Of a stretch of DNA of 64,000 bases, positions 42,168 to 50,676 are shown piece after piece. The stretch covers positions 23,321-87,320 of the forward strand of contig NZ_FOBF01000022.1 of assembly GCF_900109355.1 (NCBI RefSeq), given 5' to 3'. The notes beneath the pieces are model-generated. The model did no database searches. It worked only from the letters and a program-made list of their open reading frames with translations, and was not told where the DNA came from. Position numbers and translations under genes: made by a program. The first letter of the stretch is position 1. Each line of letters opens with the position of its first letter. The DNA comes from Nonomuraea pusilla. Lineage in GTDB: Bacteria > Actinomycetota > Actinomycetes > Streptosporangiales > Streptosporangiaceae.

Positions 42168-42941
42168 ATGCGCCAGTACGCCGAGACGGGCCTCGTGGCC
42201 ATCGACCTGGTCAACACCTGGGACGAGTACCTCGACGACCCGGAACGCCTCCCGGACGTCGCGTCCCTCCACCGCTTCTGCCAGGAACTCGCCTGCCGAC
42301 CCGCCGCCCTCCGGGAGCCGGAGAGAAGCCCCGAGACCGGCACTCTCACGGAGGGTGCGCGGAAGGCGACGGCCGTGGAGGCCGGGGACCGGGCTCCCCT
42401 GGAGGACGCGCGGGAGGCGGCACCTGTGGACGTCCGGGACCCGGCTCCCCTGGAGGATGCGTGGGAGGCGGCACCCGTGGACGTCCGGGACCGGGCTCTC
42501 CTGGAGGGTGCGCGGGAGGCGGCGGCCGTGGAGGCCGGGGACATGGCTCTCACGGAGGGCGACCTGGTGGCGGTGCGGGAGGTGCGGGGGCGGTTGCGCG
42601 ACGTGCTGGCCGTCGCCGACCCGGGCGGGCGGGCCGCCGCCCTCGCGCGCTGGGCGTCCGATCTGCCGGTACGCGCCCTGGTCGAGACGGAGGGCGGCGT
42701 CCCGCGCCTGCGCCCGGCCCCGCCCGACGGCGCGGACCTGGCCCTGCGGCTGGCCGTACGCGCCGTCACCGAACTCCTCGACGTGGCCGCCGCGGGGGAC
42801 TGGGACCGCCTCCGCCTGTGCGCCGCCCGGCCCTGCCGCGACGCCTTCATCGACCGCAGCCGTCCTGGACGCCGCCAGTTCTGCTCCACCCGCTGCGCCA
42901 ACCGCGCCCACGCGGCCGCCTCCCGCGCCCGCCACCGCTGA
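42168..42941 (+). CDS. CGNR zinc-finger regulator (ABATE domain) with internal repeats
   Basis: This 257-aa protein has an N-terminal ABATE-like domain (LVAIDLVNTWDEYLDDPERL) and a C-terminal CGNR zinc finger: CAARPC followed by RRQFCSTRCANRAHAAASRAR, with CANR in place of CGNR. Between them, residues 62-129 are four tandem 17-aa repeats not found in ordinary family members, followed by the rest of the helical domain. GAGGGG precedes the ATG. It probably controls the divergent arginase-family gene. Confidence 0.88.
   Translation: MRQYAETGLVAIDLVNTWDEYLDDPERLPDVASLHRFCQELACRPAALREPERSPETGTLTEGARKATAVEAGDRAPLEDAREAAPVDVRDPAPLEDAWEAAPVDVRDRALLEGAREAAAVEAGDMALTEGDLVAVREVRGRLRDVLAVADPGGRAAALARWASDLPVRALVETEGGVPRLRPAPPDGADLALRLAVRAVTELLDVAAAGDWDRLRLCAARPCRDAFIDRSRPGRRQFCSTRCANRAHAAASRARHR
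42351..42554 (+). repeat. Four in-frame 51-bp tandem repeats inside the CGNR gene
   Basis: Units encode EGARKATAVEAGDRAPL, EDAREAAPVDVRDPAPL, EDAWEAAPVDVRDRALL and EGAREAAAVEAGDMALT. Units 1 and 4 resemble each other, as do 2 and 3, giving an A-B-B-A order. The 51-bp length keeps the frame, so copy number could vary without breaking the protein. Confidence 0.8.
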
Positions 42942-43260
42942 CCCCGAAACGCCCCCTCCCCACCGCCCCCTCCCCACCGGCCCCTCAACACAGGGCCCTT
43001 CACCACACCGGGCGCACCGGGCGCCCTTCACCACCTTGGCCACACGGGGCCACCCACTGGCCCCTCACCACCGCCACCGGCCGCTCATCGCACGCTCCTC
43101 ATCGCAGGCCCCTCACCGCCGGCCGCAGACCACGGGCTCACAACCACCGGGCTCGCGGTCATAGGGCTCGACCAGCCTCACGACCACCGGGCTCACGACC
43201 ATCCCGGCCTTGCAACGGATGGTTGGTCTGGTGGTGGAGGTCCGGGGTGGAGCGGCGCCT
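42942..43260. repeat. Low-complexity decayed repeats
   Basis: The gap after the CGNR gene consists of diverged short motifs such as CGCCCCCTCCCCAC and CACGACCACCGGGCT. Frames remain open by composition only. No gene is seen up to 43400. Confidence 0.55.
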
Positions 43261-43400
43261 GGTCTCGGGGCTCGGCCCGCCCGGAGTCCTCCGGCCTTCG
43301 GGGCGGGTGGTCGGCTCGTGGGCTGACGACTTCGGGGGACGGAAAGTGTCGTAGAGGGTCGCTAGCTTTCGACCATCCCCTGACCGATGGAGGTTGGTCG

Positions 43401-43697
43401 ATGTACCGACAGGGCGACGTCCTGATCGTGCCCGTGCCCGAGGAGTCCGTCCCGCGCGGGATGAAGCCCCAGGCGCGCGACGCCCGCGGCAGGCTGGTGC
43501 TGGCGTACGGTGAGGCCACCGGCCACTGCCACGCCATCCCCGGCCCCGGCACCCTGGCGGGCGGTTTCCTGCACCTGCCCGAGGGCGGCAGGCTCGTCCA
43601 CGAGGAGCACGACGCGATCTCCCTTCCCAAGGGCTGGTACCGCGTGGTCCGGCAGCGTGAGTACGTTCCCGGCTCGACCCGGATGGTGGCCGACTGA
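43401..43697 (+). CDS. 98-aa conserved-looking protein, partner of the DUF6745 gene
   Basis: This 98-aa protein begins MYRQGDVLIVPVPEESVPRG and includes LAYGEATGHCHAI, LPEGGRLVHEEHDAISLPKGWY and RQREYVPG. It looks like a compact beta-rich fold with His residues (GHCHAI, HEEHD) that could bind a metal. I recall similar proteins in several phyla beside DUF6745 genes, but no function. ATG 43401 follows GGAGG. The stop overlaps the next start by one base (TGATG), so the two products are made together. Confidence 0.75.
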   Translation: MYRQGDVLIVPVPEESVPRGMKPQARDARGRLVLAYGEATGHCHAIPGPGTLAGGFLHLPEGGRLVHEEHDAISLPKGWYRVVRQREYVPGSTRMVAD

Positions 43698-45025
43698 TGG
43701 GCGTCATCACCTGGCGCGACGTGGCCCTCGCCACCGGTGCGGGCGCCGATCCTGCGCAGGCGGTTCGCCGGGCGTACCGCGAGGCGGGCCTTCCGGAGCC
43801 CGAGCACGTCGTCACGCTGCCGTCGCCCGCCGCCGGAGCCCTGGTCGCCGCCTGGCTCACCGGAGACCACGACGCCCGCCCGGCCCTGGAGGCGTCGGGC
43901 CTGCTGAAGACGCCCGACCTGGCTTCGGCGGACAAACCCGCCGAAGCCGACGAACCCGCAGCCGCCAGCCGCCCCGAGATCAGCGCGGGCGGCGGTCGGG
44001 TGGAGGGTGGTGCTGTCGTCCGCGGGTCTGATGGCGGTCTTTCGCAGGATGGCTCGGCTGGTGACGGGTCGCTGGGCGAGGGGGTCGTGGAGGAGGCGCG
44101 GGCGGTCGTGCGGCGGCTGCGGGCGGCGGGGCTCCGCCCCGGTCACGCCGGGCGGTCGGTGCGTCACCAGGTCCGTACGCTGCCATGGGAGCGTGCCAGG
44201 GCGGCCGCCCACGCCGAGCTGGGCCCGACCGGCTGGGCAGCCGTGTGGGCCTCGACGGCGGGGCCGATCTGGCAGCAGGTCCAGCGCCTGGTGGCCGACA
44301 TCCGCGGGGCGATGGCCGACGTCGGGGGAGAGGCGTTGCGCCGCGTGACCCTCGACGCGGTCCTGGGCCAGCACGACGCCCCATGGCTCGCCGCCTTCGT
44401 CCCCCTCGGCCCGCCGAGCTCTCCCGGCACTCAGGAGCCCGGCGGCACGGTCCAAACGCAGGACGCCCCACCCCCCGGTGAGGCTGGGCTGCGAGGGCTC
44501 GCGGACGTCGCGCAGGCCGCCGGGTGGTGGTGGCCGTACGAGCGGGTCGCGGTCGTCACCGCGCGCCCCGTCGAGCTGCACCTCGACGAGCTGGACCGGT
44601 TGCACCGGGCGGAAGGTCCGGCTCTGCGCTACGCCGACGGGTTCGCCCTGCACGCCTGGCACGGCATGCCGGTCCCGGCCGGCTTCGGGGCCGTCATGGG
44701 CCGCCTGACGCCCGCACGCATCAGGCAGGAGGAGAACGCCGAGCTGCGCCGCGTCATGCTGGAGCACTTCGGCGTCGACCGCTACCTGGCGGAGTCCGGG
44801 GCCGAGCCGACGCAGTCCGACGAGACGGGCACGCTGTGGCGCATCGAACTGCCGGGCGACGAGCCGGTGGTGATGGTGGAGGTCGTCAACTCCACGCCGG
44901 AGCCCGACGGCACCCGCCGCACGTACTTCCTGCGCGTGCCGCCATGGGTGCAGCGGGCCCGCCAGGGCGTCGCCTGGACCTTCGGCCTCGCGGAACAGGA
45001 CTACATCCCCCAACGCGAAACCTGA
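43697..45025 (+). CDS. DUF6745 domain protein
   Basis: This 442-aa soluble protein has a variable N-terminal half with a Gly/Asp/Ser-rich linker (about residues 95-125). The C-terminal half includes GWWWPYERVAVVTARPVELH, RLHRAEGPALRYADGFALHAWHG and VPAGFGAVMGRLTP, the DUF6745 pattern. It then continues LRRVMLEHFGVDRYLAESGA and ends with a beta-rich tail (RTYFLRVPPWVQRA). It forms a two-gene unit with the 98-aa protein. The function is unknown; no catalytic motif is certain. Confidence 0.75.
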   Translation: MGVITWRDVALATGAGADPAQAVRRAYREAGLPEPEHVVTLPSPAAGALVAAWLTGDHDARPALEASGLLKTPDLASADKPAEADEPAAASRPEISAGGGRVEGGAVVRGSDGGLSQDGSAGDGSLGEGVVEEARAVVRRLRAAGLRPGHAGRSVRHQVRTLPWERARAAAHAELGPTGWAAVWASTAGPIWQQVQRLVADIRGAMADVGGEALRRVTLDAVLGQHDAPWLAAFVPLGPPSSPGTQEPGGTVQTQDAPPPGEAGLRGLADVAQAAGWWWPYERVAVVTARPVELHLDELDRLHRAEGPALRYADGFALHAWHGMPVPAGFGAVMGRLTPARIRQEENAELRRVMLEHFGVDRYLAESGAEPTQSDETGTLWRIELPGDEPVVMVEVVNSTPEPDGTRRTYFLRVPPWVQRARQGVAWTFGLAEQDYIPQRET

Positions 45026-45288
45026 CCCCACCCTTGCGGGAGCGCGGTGTCCCGCGGCGCGTCGATCGCATCGTGCGCGCCGCCATTGACGCGCCCGATG
45101 CTCACCTGGAATCGGGGGACGGAGGCGTCGTCGTCCCCCGGTAGGCGTGGGGCGGAAGGTTCTGGGGCCGGAGAGTGCGGAGGCGTTCGAGAACCGGTGG
45201 TGAGCTGCGGTGACGGGGGTTGACGGGTAAGATCGACAGGTTGGGAAAGTGGCTGTTTGGGGGGTTTGTGGAGCGGACCGTTCGTAGC

Positions 45289-45987
45289 ATGGACGATGTC
45301 ATGGCGCTGCTCGACCGGCTGTTCGCGGCCGACGCCGACCGGTGGACGGAGAACGCCTCCGCCTGGTGGGACGGCTTCTACGCCGACCGCTCCAAGCCCG
45401 TCCCCTTCTTCGCCGACAAGCCGGACGAGAACCTGCTGTCGTACGTCGAGCGTGGCCTGATCCGCCCCGGCCGGGTGCTGGATCTCGGCTGCGGGCCGGG
45501 TCGCAACGCGGTCTACCTCGCCTCGCGCGGCTTCGAGGTGGACGCCGTCGATCTCGCGCCCGCGGCAGTCGCCTGGGGTGAGCAGCGGGCGGCGGAGGCG
45601 GGCGTCGAGGTCCGTTTCGTCTGCGGCGACGCCTTCACCGCCGACCTGCCCGGCCCGTACGACCTGGTGTACGACTCCGGTTGCCTGCACCATCTGCCGC
45701 CGCACCGGCGGGTGACGTACCGGGCGCTGCTCGACCGCGTGCTCGCCCCGGGCGGGCACCTCGGCCTCACCTGTTTCGCCGCCGGGGAGATGGGCTCCGA
45801 GCTGCCCGACGAGGCGTTCTACCGGGACGGCCGGCTGCACGGAGGGCTGGCCTACAGCCCGGACGCCCTGCGCTGGATCTTCTCCGACCTGGAGGAGGTC
45901 GAGATCCGCGCCATGGAGGAGCAGCCGGAGGGCTCCCCGCTGTTCGGCTTGCCCTTCCTGCTGGCGGCACTCTTCCGCCGCCGCTGA
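45289..45987 (+). CDS. SAM-dependent methyltransferase
   Basis: This protein of about 232 aa has SAM motif I VLDLGCGPGRNAVYLASRG, VDAVDLAP, DLVYDSGCLHHL and LAPGGHLGLTCFAAGEM. ADRWTENASAWWDGFYADRSKPVPFF at the N-terminus is a substrate-cap region seen in a common actinomycete subfamily. ATG 45289 matches the expected start of that subfamily. GTG 45268 and TTG 45220 are in frame and cannot be excluded. The substrate is unknown. Confidence 0.85.
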   Translation: MDDVMALLDRLFAADADRWTENASAWWDGFYADRSKPVPFFADKPDENLLSYVERGLIRPGRVLDLGCGPGRNAVYLASRGFEVDAVDLAPAAVAWGEQRAAEAGVEVRFVCGDAFTADLPGPYDLVYDSGCLHHLPPHRRVTYRALLDRVLAPGGHLGLTCFAAGEMGSELPDEAFYRDGRLHGGLAYSPDALRWIFSDLEEVEIRAMEEQPEGSPLFGLPFLLAALFRRR

Positions 45988-46499
45988 CCCTTAGGGAGCA
46001 AGGCCGGCGCGGGAACGCCCTGCAGTCCGCGCCCCGGTCATCTCGCGCTCCGGTCACCTCGCAGGCGGACGAGGAGCACGCGGACGCGGACTGTGCCGTG
46101 GGGTGTGCTGCCGCCTCTGAGGACGTGGGTGTCCGCACAGGACGTGGCCGCCCCCGCCAGGAGGCGGCGCCCCGTCAAGAGGCGGCGTTCAACAGGACGC
46201 GGACGTCCCTCAGTCGCGGGTCCGCACAGGACGCCGGCACCCTCTCAGGGCACGGGCGTCTTCGCAGGACGCCGGCGTTCTCACTTGACCCCGGGCGTCC
46301 ATCTCCTGGGGCTCCAGGCGTCCGTCTCTTTGAGGCGGGCGTCCCTCGTAGGATGCCGACGTCTCTCTCAGCATGGCGGGCCGGGAGGGTGAGCGCTGCG
46401 TACCTCATACCGCAGCGCCTTGGCAGGGCGAGCGCCTCGGGTGGCGGGTGTCGCGGCCCGAGAGGCGCAGGCGGTGGGGCCGAAGTCGGCTTCAGGTCG
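45988..46499. repeat. Spacer with diverged CAGGACGC-type repeats
   Basis: About five diverged copies of a roughly 30-bp motif containing CAGGACGC-GGCGTC or similar occur between 46130 and 46370. No gene with coding character is visible. The downstream STM4011 gene converges on this spacer. Confidence 0.45.
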
Positions 46500-47339
46500 T
46501 CAGGGGGTGAGGGGCCAGGTGGCGGGGATGCGTTCCGGGATGCCGCCCTCGAAGACGTCGTAGAGTCCGAGCGGCTCCAGGTGGACGTAGCCGATGTGGC
46601 AGTCGCAGGTCGCCGCCGGGCAGGGCCGGGGGCGCAGGTTCGGGCGGTACGTCCCGTCGTAGAGGTTGCCGAGCACCTCGGGTACGAAGTGGCAGCGGCG
46701 CACGGTCCCTTCGCCGTTCACGGAGATCACGCTGTCGCCGGTGCGGCAGGGCCGTCCCGCGGTGGTGTGCGGGAACCGGCTGTACGGGAACAGCGGGTCG
46801 ATCGCCGTCCACTCGGCCGCCTCGGCGTCGGTGTAGAGGCGGCCTTCCTCGGCGTTCACCCACAGGTACGTTTCGGCCGGGAGGTCGGCGCGCAGCCGCC
46901 GGGCGGCGTCGAGGTGCGCCGGGTCGCCGACGACGCCCACGCTGTGCCGCACCGGCAGCGCCCGCACCTTGCGGAGGAACCGCTCGTACGGCACCTGGGT
47001 GGGGTGGTACGTCACCCACAGCGCGGCCCGCTCGGACGCGGCGGACAGCCAGTCGGTGCGGCAGCTCAGGTTGGTCTGGACGGCGACCTTGGCGACGTTG
47101 GGCAGCCAGGACAGGTCGACGAGCGCCCGCCGGTACCAGGAACGCACCAGGCTCTCGCCCCAGGGCGTGAACAGCACGGACACGGTGAAGTCCTGGGCGG
47201 CGACCCAGGCGGTGAAGCGTTCGAGCGCGGCCCGGTCGGCGCGCAGTTGCTCGGGGGTGTCGCGGCGCTTGGCGAAGGGGCAGTACGCGCAGTCGTAGTC
47301 GCAGCTCGCGAGCGGCCCGCGGTAGAGGATGGTCAGCAC
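46500..47339 (-). CDS. STM4011-family radical SAM protein
   Basis: This 279-aa enzyme binds a [4Fe-4S] cluster through C13-x3-C17-x2-C20 (SCDYDCAYC). Further cysteines near the C-terminus (TVRRCHF, RPCPAATCDCHIG) suggest an auxiliary cluster of the SPASM/twitch kind, often found in enzymes that modify peptides. It is the last gene of the five-gene STM4015-4011 operon, starting at GTG 47339 inside the end of the STM4012 gene. The reaction is unknown. Confidence 0.88.
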   Translation of the reverse strand: MLTILYRGPLASCDYDCAYCPFAKRRDTPEQLRADRAALERFTAWVAAQDFTVSVLFTPWGESLVRSWYRRALVDLSWLPNVAKVAVQTNLSCRTDWLSAASERAALWVTYHPTQVPYERFLRKVRALPVRHSVGVVGDPAHLDAARRLRADLPAETYLWVNAEEGRLYTDAEAAEWTAIDPLFPYSRFPHTTAGRPCRTGDSVISVNGEGTVRRCHFVPEVLGNLYDGTYRPNLRPRPCPAATCDCHIGYVHLEPLGLYDVFEGGIPERIPATWPLTP

Positions 47340-48709
47340 GCGGCGTACCCCTCCATGCGGGCGCTGACGCCGGGGGAGAAGAGGGCGGGGCCGATGGCGT
47401 CGGAGTGGGCGAGCCCTTCGGGGGTGAGCCTGACGACGCCGGGGTCCACCTCCAGCCAGTGCGCGAACGGCGCGAGCACGTCGCCGTCGAGGGGGAAGTC
47501 GTCGAGGACGTCGGTGCCGAAGCTGGCGGCGTACAGCGGTCTGGACAGGCCCTCGGCCTGCAGCAGCGACTGGATGAGGTGGCGCCGCCTGCGCTCGGCC
47601 TGGTCGAGGTGGAAGCCGACGTCGGCGTGGGCGAAGTCGTCGCGGGCCACGTACTCGTCGATGATCGCGCGGACGTGCCTGGCGCCGACGGCGTAGTCGA
47701 AGGAGTAGTGCAGGCCGCTCGTGTACGACCGGGCGCCGCAGCCGAGCCCCACCATGCCGTCGGTCTGGCAGCAGTAGGCGGTGGACGCGGCGGTGCCGGG
47801 CAGGCGGAACATGCGCATGGACACCTGTTCGTACCCGGCGTCGAGCAGCCGGTCGCGGCCGGTGCGGTAGAGCTCCATGCGCTGGTCGTCCCAGGCCCTG
47901 CCCTGTTTGCCGAGGCCGGTGAGGGGGCGGACGTACAGGGGGTAGAGGAACAGCTCCTCGGGCCGCCAGGTGAGCGCCGTCTCCAGGGAGTGCAGCCAGG
48001 ACGCGGTGGTCTGCCCGTCGATGCCGTAGATGAGGTCGATGTTGAGCACGGGCACGCCGCAGGCGCGGATGGCGTCGAGCGCGGCCTCGACCTCGGAGCG
48101 CCGCTGCGGGCGGACGGCGGCGCGGGCCTCGGCGTCGACGAAGCTCTGCACGCCGATGGACAGCCGGGTGGTGCCGCGCTCGGCCAGCACCGAGAGCCGG
48201 TCGGGGGTGGCGGTGGCGGGTGAGGTCTCGACGGAGAGCGGGACGGCGGTGAGGTCGACGCCCATGGTGCGCTCGGTCAGGTCGAACAGGCGCTCCAGTT
48301 CCTGGGCCGACAGGTACGTGGGCGTGCCGCCGCCGATCGCCGCCGTGGCGAATCCGCCGGAAGCGCCCCCGAATCCGCCGGAAGCGCCGCCGAATCCGCC
48401 GGAAGCGCCGCCGAGACCGCCGGAAGGCCCCGGCGCCGTGGAGGCCGGGGCCGCGGCGTTCAGGGCGGCGCGGACGGCCGTGGCCTGGCGTTCCAGGGCG
48501 TCGAGGTAGGCGGAGACCAGGCTCTCCGGCGCGCCCGTGCGGGTGAACAGGTTGCAGAAGCCGCAGCGCATCTCGCAGAACGGGATGTGCACGTACAGCG
48601 CCCCTGGGCGCTCCCCGGCCCAGACGTCGGCCAGCGCCGGACGGGGGTCGAGCGGCCGGTACGCCGTCTTGTGCGGATAGGCGTAGACGTAACCCTCATA
48701 GGGTCGCAT
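47333..48709 (-). CDS. STM4012-family radical SAM protein
   Basis: This 458-aa protein resembles coproporphyrinogen dehydrogenase (HemN)-type radical SAM enzymes. C45-x3-C49-x2-C52 (CEMRCGFC) holds the cluster, with AIGGGTPTYLS as the SAM-binding glycine motif. A HemN-like C-terminal domain carries GLGCGARSYTSG. Residues 94-120 are a Gly/Ser insertion made of 7-aa repeats. The ATG overlaps the STM4013 gene by 14 bp. The reaction is unknown. Confidence 0.9.
   Translation of the reverse strand: MRPYEGYVYAYPHKTAYRPLDPRPALADVWAGERPGALYVHIPFCEMRCGFCNLFTRTGAPESLVSAYLDALERQATAVRAALNAAAPASTAPGPSGGLGGASGGFGGASGGFGGASGGFATAAIGGGTPTYLSAQELERLFDLTERTMGVDLTAVPLSVETSPATATPDRLSVLAERGTTRLSIGVQSFVDAEARAAVRPQRRSEVEAALDAIRACGVPVLNIDLIYGIDGQTTASWLHSLETALTWRPEELFLYPLYVRPLTGLGKQGRAWDDQRMELYRTGRDRLLDAGYEQVSMRMFRLPGTAASTAYCCQTDGMVGLGCGARSYTSGLHYSFDYAVGARHVRAIIDEYVARDDFAHADVGFHLDQAERRRRHLIQSLLQAEGLSRPLYAASFGTDVLDDFPLDGDVLAPFAHWLEVDPGVVRLTPEGLAHSDAIGPALFSPGVSARMEGYAAC
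48350..48430 (-). repeat. 21-bp tandem repeats coding a Gly/Ser insertion
   Basis: About three and a half copies of a 21-bp unit encode GGFGGAS repeats between the cluster motif and the SAM glycine motif of the STM4012 protein. The insertion lies in what should be a loop and keeps the reading frame. Confidence 0.75.
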
Positions 48710-49607
48710 GTCGCTCCAAGATGAACTGCGCGTAGGGGACGGTCCAGACGACCTCGTGGCCGATGCGGTGCCCGACGTGGCCGTCCTCGCCGTACGCGGT
48801 GCCGTGGTCGGAGCACACGATGACCAGGCAGGGGCGGCGCATCAGCGCGTACAGGCGGCCGATGTGCCGGTCGACGTACCGCAGGGCGGCGGCGTGCGTC
48901 TCCAGGGAGTCGCCGGTGGCGCCGGGCAGGTAGAAGTGGTTCGGCTGGTGCAGGGCCGAGACGTTGACGAACAGGAAGACCGGCTCGCGCCTGCCGCGTA
49001 CGGCCGCCGCGGCGCAGTCGATCTGGTGCTCCAGCGACGACGGGCTGGTCACGCCGAACTCGGGCGCCCAGTGGCTCTCGGCGAACAGCGCGGGCAGCAC
49101 CGAGCCGAGCGGGGTCAGCTTGTTGAAGAAGCCGACACCGCCGACGCAGACGGTGTGGTACCCGGCGCGGGCGAGGCCGGTGGGCAGGTCGGGGGCGTCG
49201 AACACCCAGGTGTGCTCCGCGGTGGTCTCGCTGCCGGGGAACGTGGCCGCGAACAGCCGCGGATGCGGCCCCGGCGTGACGGGGGTGGGGAGGAACCCGG
49301 CGAAGACGGCGGCGTGGGCGGCGTACGTGAAGCTGCCGGGGCTGTGCCGCCGCTCCCATGAGACGCCGGGGGGCAGCAGGTTGGGCAGCAGCCCGGCGCC
49401 GGCCAGTTCGGCGGCGACGTCGTAGCGCAGCGTGTCGAGCGTGACGAGCAGGATGTCGTGGCTGCCCACGATCTGACGCATGTCCATCTCAGGCATGTCC
49501 GCCTCGCGCGTGTCCGTCCCACGCGTGTCGGCCTCGCGCAGGTCCGTCCCTCGCGTGTCCGCCTCGCGCAGGTCCGCCTTACCGCCGGCCGTCTCACGCC
49601 TGTCCAC
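48696..49607 (-). CDS. STM4013-family sulfatase/phosphatase-fold hydrolase
   Basis: This 303-aa member of the alkaline-phosphatase superfamily has the N-terminal metal and nucleophile strand DILLVTLDTLRYD and the C-terminal metal site CSDHGTAYGEDGHVGH. There is no signal peptide, so it acts in the cytoplasm. GTG 49607 has a strong GGAGGAGGTGA site 8 bp upstream and overlaps STM4014 by 14 bp. It then reads 37 residues with a repeated LREADTRGTD before the conserved fold. ATG 49496 is a shorter alternative. Confidence 0.87.
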   Translation of the reverse strand: MDRRETAGGKADLREADTRGTDLREADTRGTDTREADMPEMDMRQIVGSHDILLVTLDTLRYDVAAELAGAGLLPNLLPPGVSWERRHSPGSFTYAAHAAVFAGFLPTPVTPGPHPRLFAATFPGSETTAEHTWVFDAPDLPTGLARAGYHTVCVGGVGFFNKLTPLGSVLPALFAESHWAPEFGVTSPSSLEHQIDCAAAAVRGRREPVFLFVNVSALHQPNHFYLPGATGDSLETHAAALRYVDRHIGRLYALMRRPCLVIVCSDHGTAYGEDGHVGHRIGHEVVWTVPYAQFILERHATL

Positions 49608-50676
49608 GCGCCGTCACCTCCTCCCGCCGGGCCTCGGCCGCCAGCGCCGCCTCCACCTGCTCGGCGTACGTGTCGCGGCCGTTCCCCGCGAGGTCGGGCA
49701 GGCCGGGCAGCAGGTCACCGAACGCGTTGACCTCCGCCACGGCCACCGACCGCAAGTCCGCGCCCACCATGACGTCCACGCCGACGCTCGGGCTGCCGGG
49801 GAAGCAGGCGGCGGTGCGCGCGCACACGTCGAGCACCCGCTCCCACAGCTCCGGCCGCGACCGCACCACGTCGAGGTCGCCGCGCCCCCCGCCGAGGTGC
49901 AGGTTCGTCATGGGGGCGCGGCTCGCCCGTACGACGGCGTGCGTCGGACGGCCGGCGACGGCCACGACCCGCAGGTCGAACACGCGGCCGTCGCCCAGCG
50001 ACGCCTTCGGGAACCAGCGTTCGACGTGCAGGCCGTCGGGGCCGAGGAAGTCGACGAGGCGGCGTACCTCCTCCTCGGCGGCGTAGGAGCTCAGCCGCAG
50101 GGAGTTGCGCGGGGCGCCGCCGGTCCAGGCCGCCGAGGTGACGGCCTTGACCTGGTGCCCGGCCGCCTGGAGGGCGATCACGCCGGACGCCGACGAGCCG
50201 TGCGCGGGCTTCACGAACACCCGGGACCAGCCGCGCTCCGCCATCCCGGCGCGCAGCTCGGCGTACGAGCCGGCCGGGAACGCCGGGGGGACCGGCACCC
50301 CGGCCGCCTCCAGCACGGCGTGGCAGCGCCGCTTGTCGAACAGGACCGCCGTCTCGCCGGCATCGCGCAGCAGGCGCACGCCGGGGATGGCGGCGACCCG
50401 GTCCAGCCCGGCGGTGAACCCGGCGTACCAGGCCGCGCCGCCGCCGACCCTGGCCGGGTCGCCGGGGCCGCGCAGCAGGGCGTCGGCCTCGGCGTCCTCG
50501 CCGGGCGAGTCGACGCGCAGCAGCGATCCGGGGGGCGCGGCCAGGGGCCGGCCGGACAGGACGTCCGGCCAGGCGATGACGTACGGCTCGGCCAGCCCGC
50601 GCGCCACCACGGCGTCGCGGAACAGCGTCACCCGCCGGTCGCCCGGGGCGCCCACCACCCCGAACCGCACGCTCAC
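49594..50676 (-). CDS. STM4014-family ATP-grasp-like protein
   Basis: This 360-aa protein has features of an ATP-grasp ligase: FDKRRCHAVLEAAGVPVPPAF, VFVKPAHGSSASGV for the phosphate loop, VERWFPKASLGDGRVFDLRVV, and the metal residues in AVAEVNAFGDLLP. ATP-grasp enzymes join a carboxylate to an amine or thiol, often on peptides. The GTG start overlaps the STM4015 stop (GTGA). Paired with two radical-SAM enzymes, it suggests a multi-step modification of a peptide or small molecule. Confidence 0.87.
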   Translation of the reverse strand: MSVRFGVVGAPGDRRVTLFRDAVVARGLAEPYVIAWPDVLSGRPLAAPPGSLLRVDSPGEDAEADALLRGPGDPARVGGGAAWYAGFTAGLDRVAAIPGVRLLRDAGETAVLFDKRRCHAVLEAAGVPVPPAFPAGSYAELRAGMAERGWSRVFVKPAHGSSASGVIALQAAGHQVKAVTSAAWTGGAPRNSLRLSSYAAEEEVRRLVDFLGPDGLHVERWFPKASLGDGRVFDLRVVAVAGRPTHAVVRASRAPMTNLHLGGGRGDLDVVRSRPELWERVLDVCARTAACFPGSPSVGVDVMVGADLRSVAVAEVNAFGDLLPGLPDLAGNGRDTYAEQVEAALAAEARREEVTARGQA

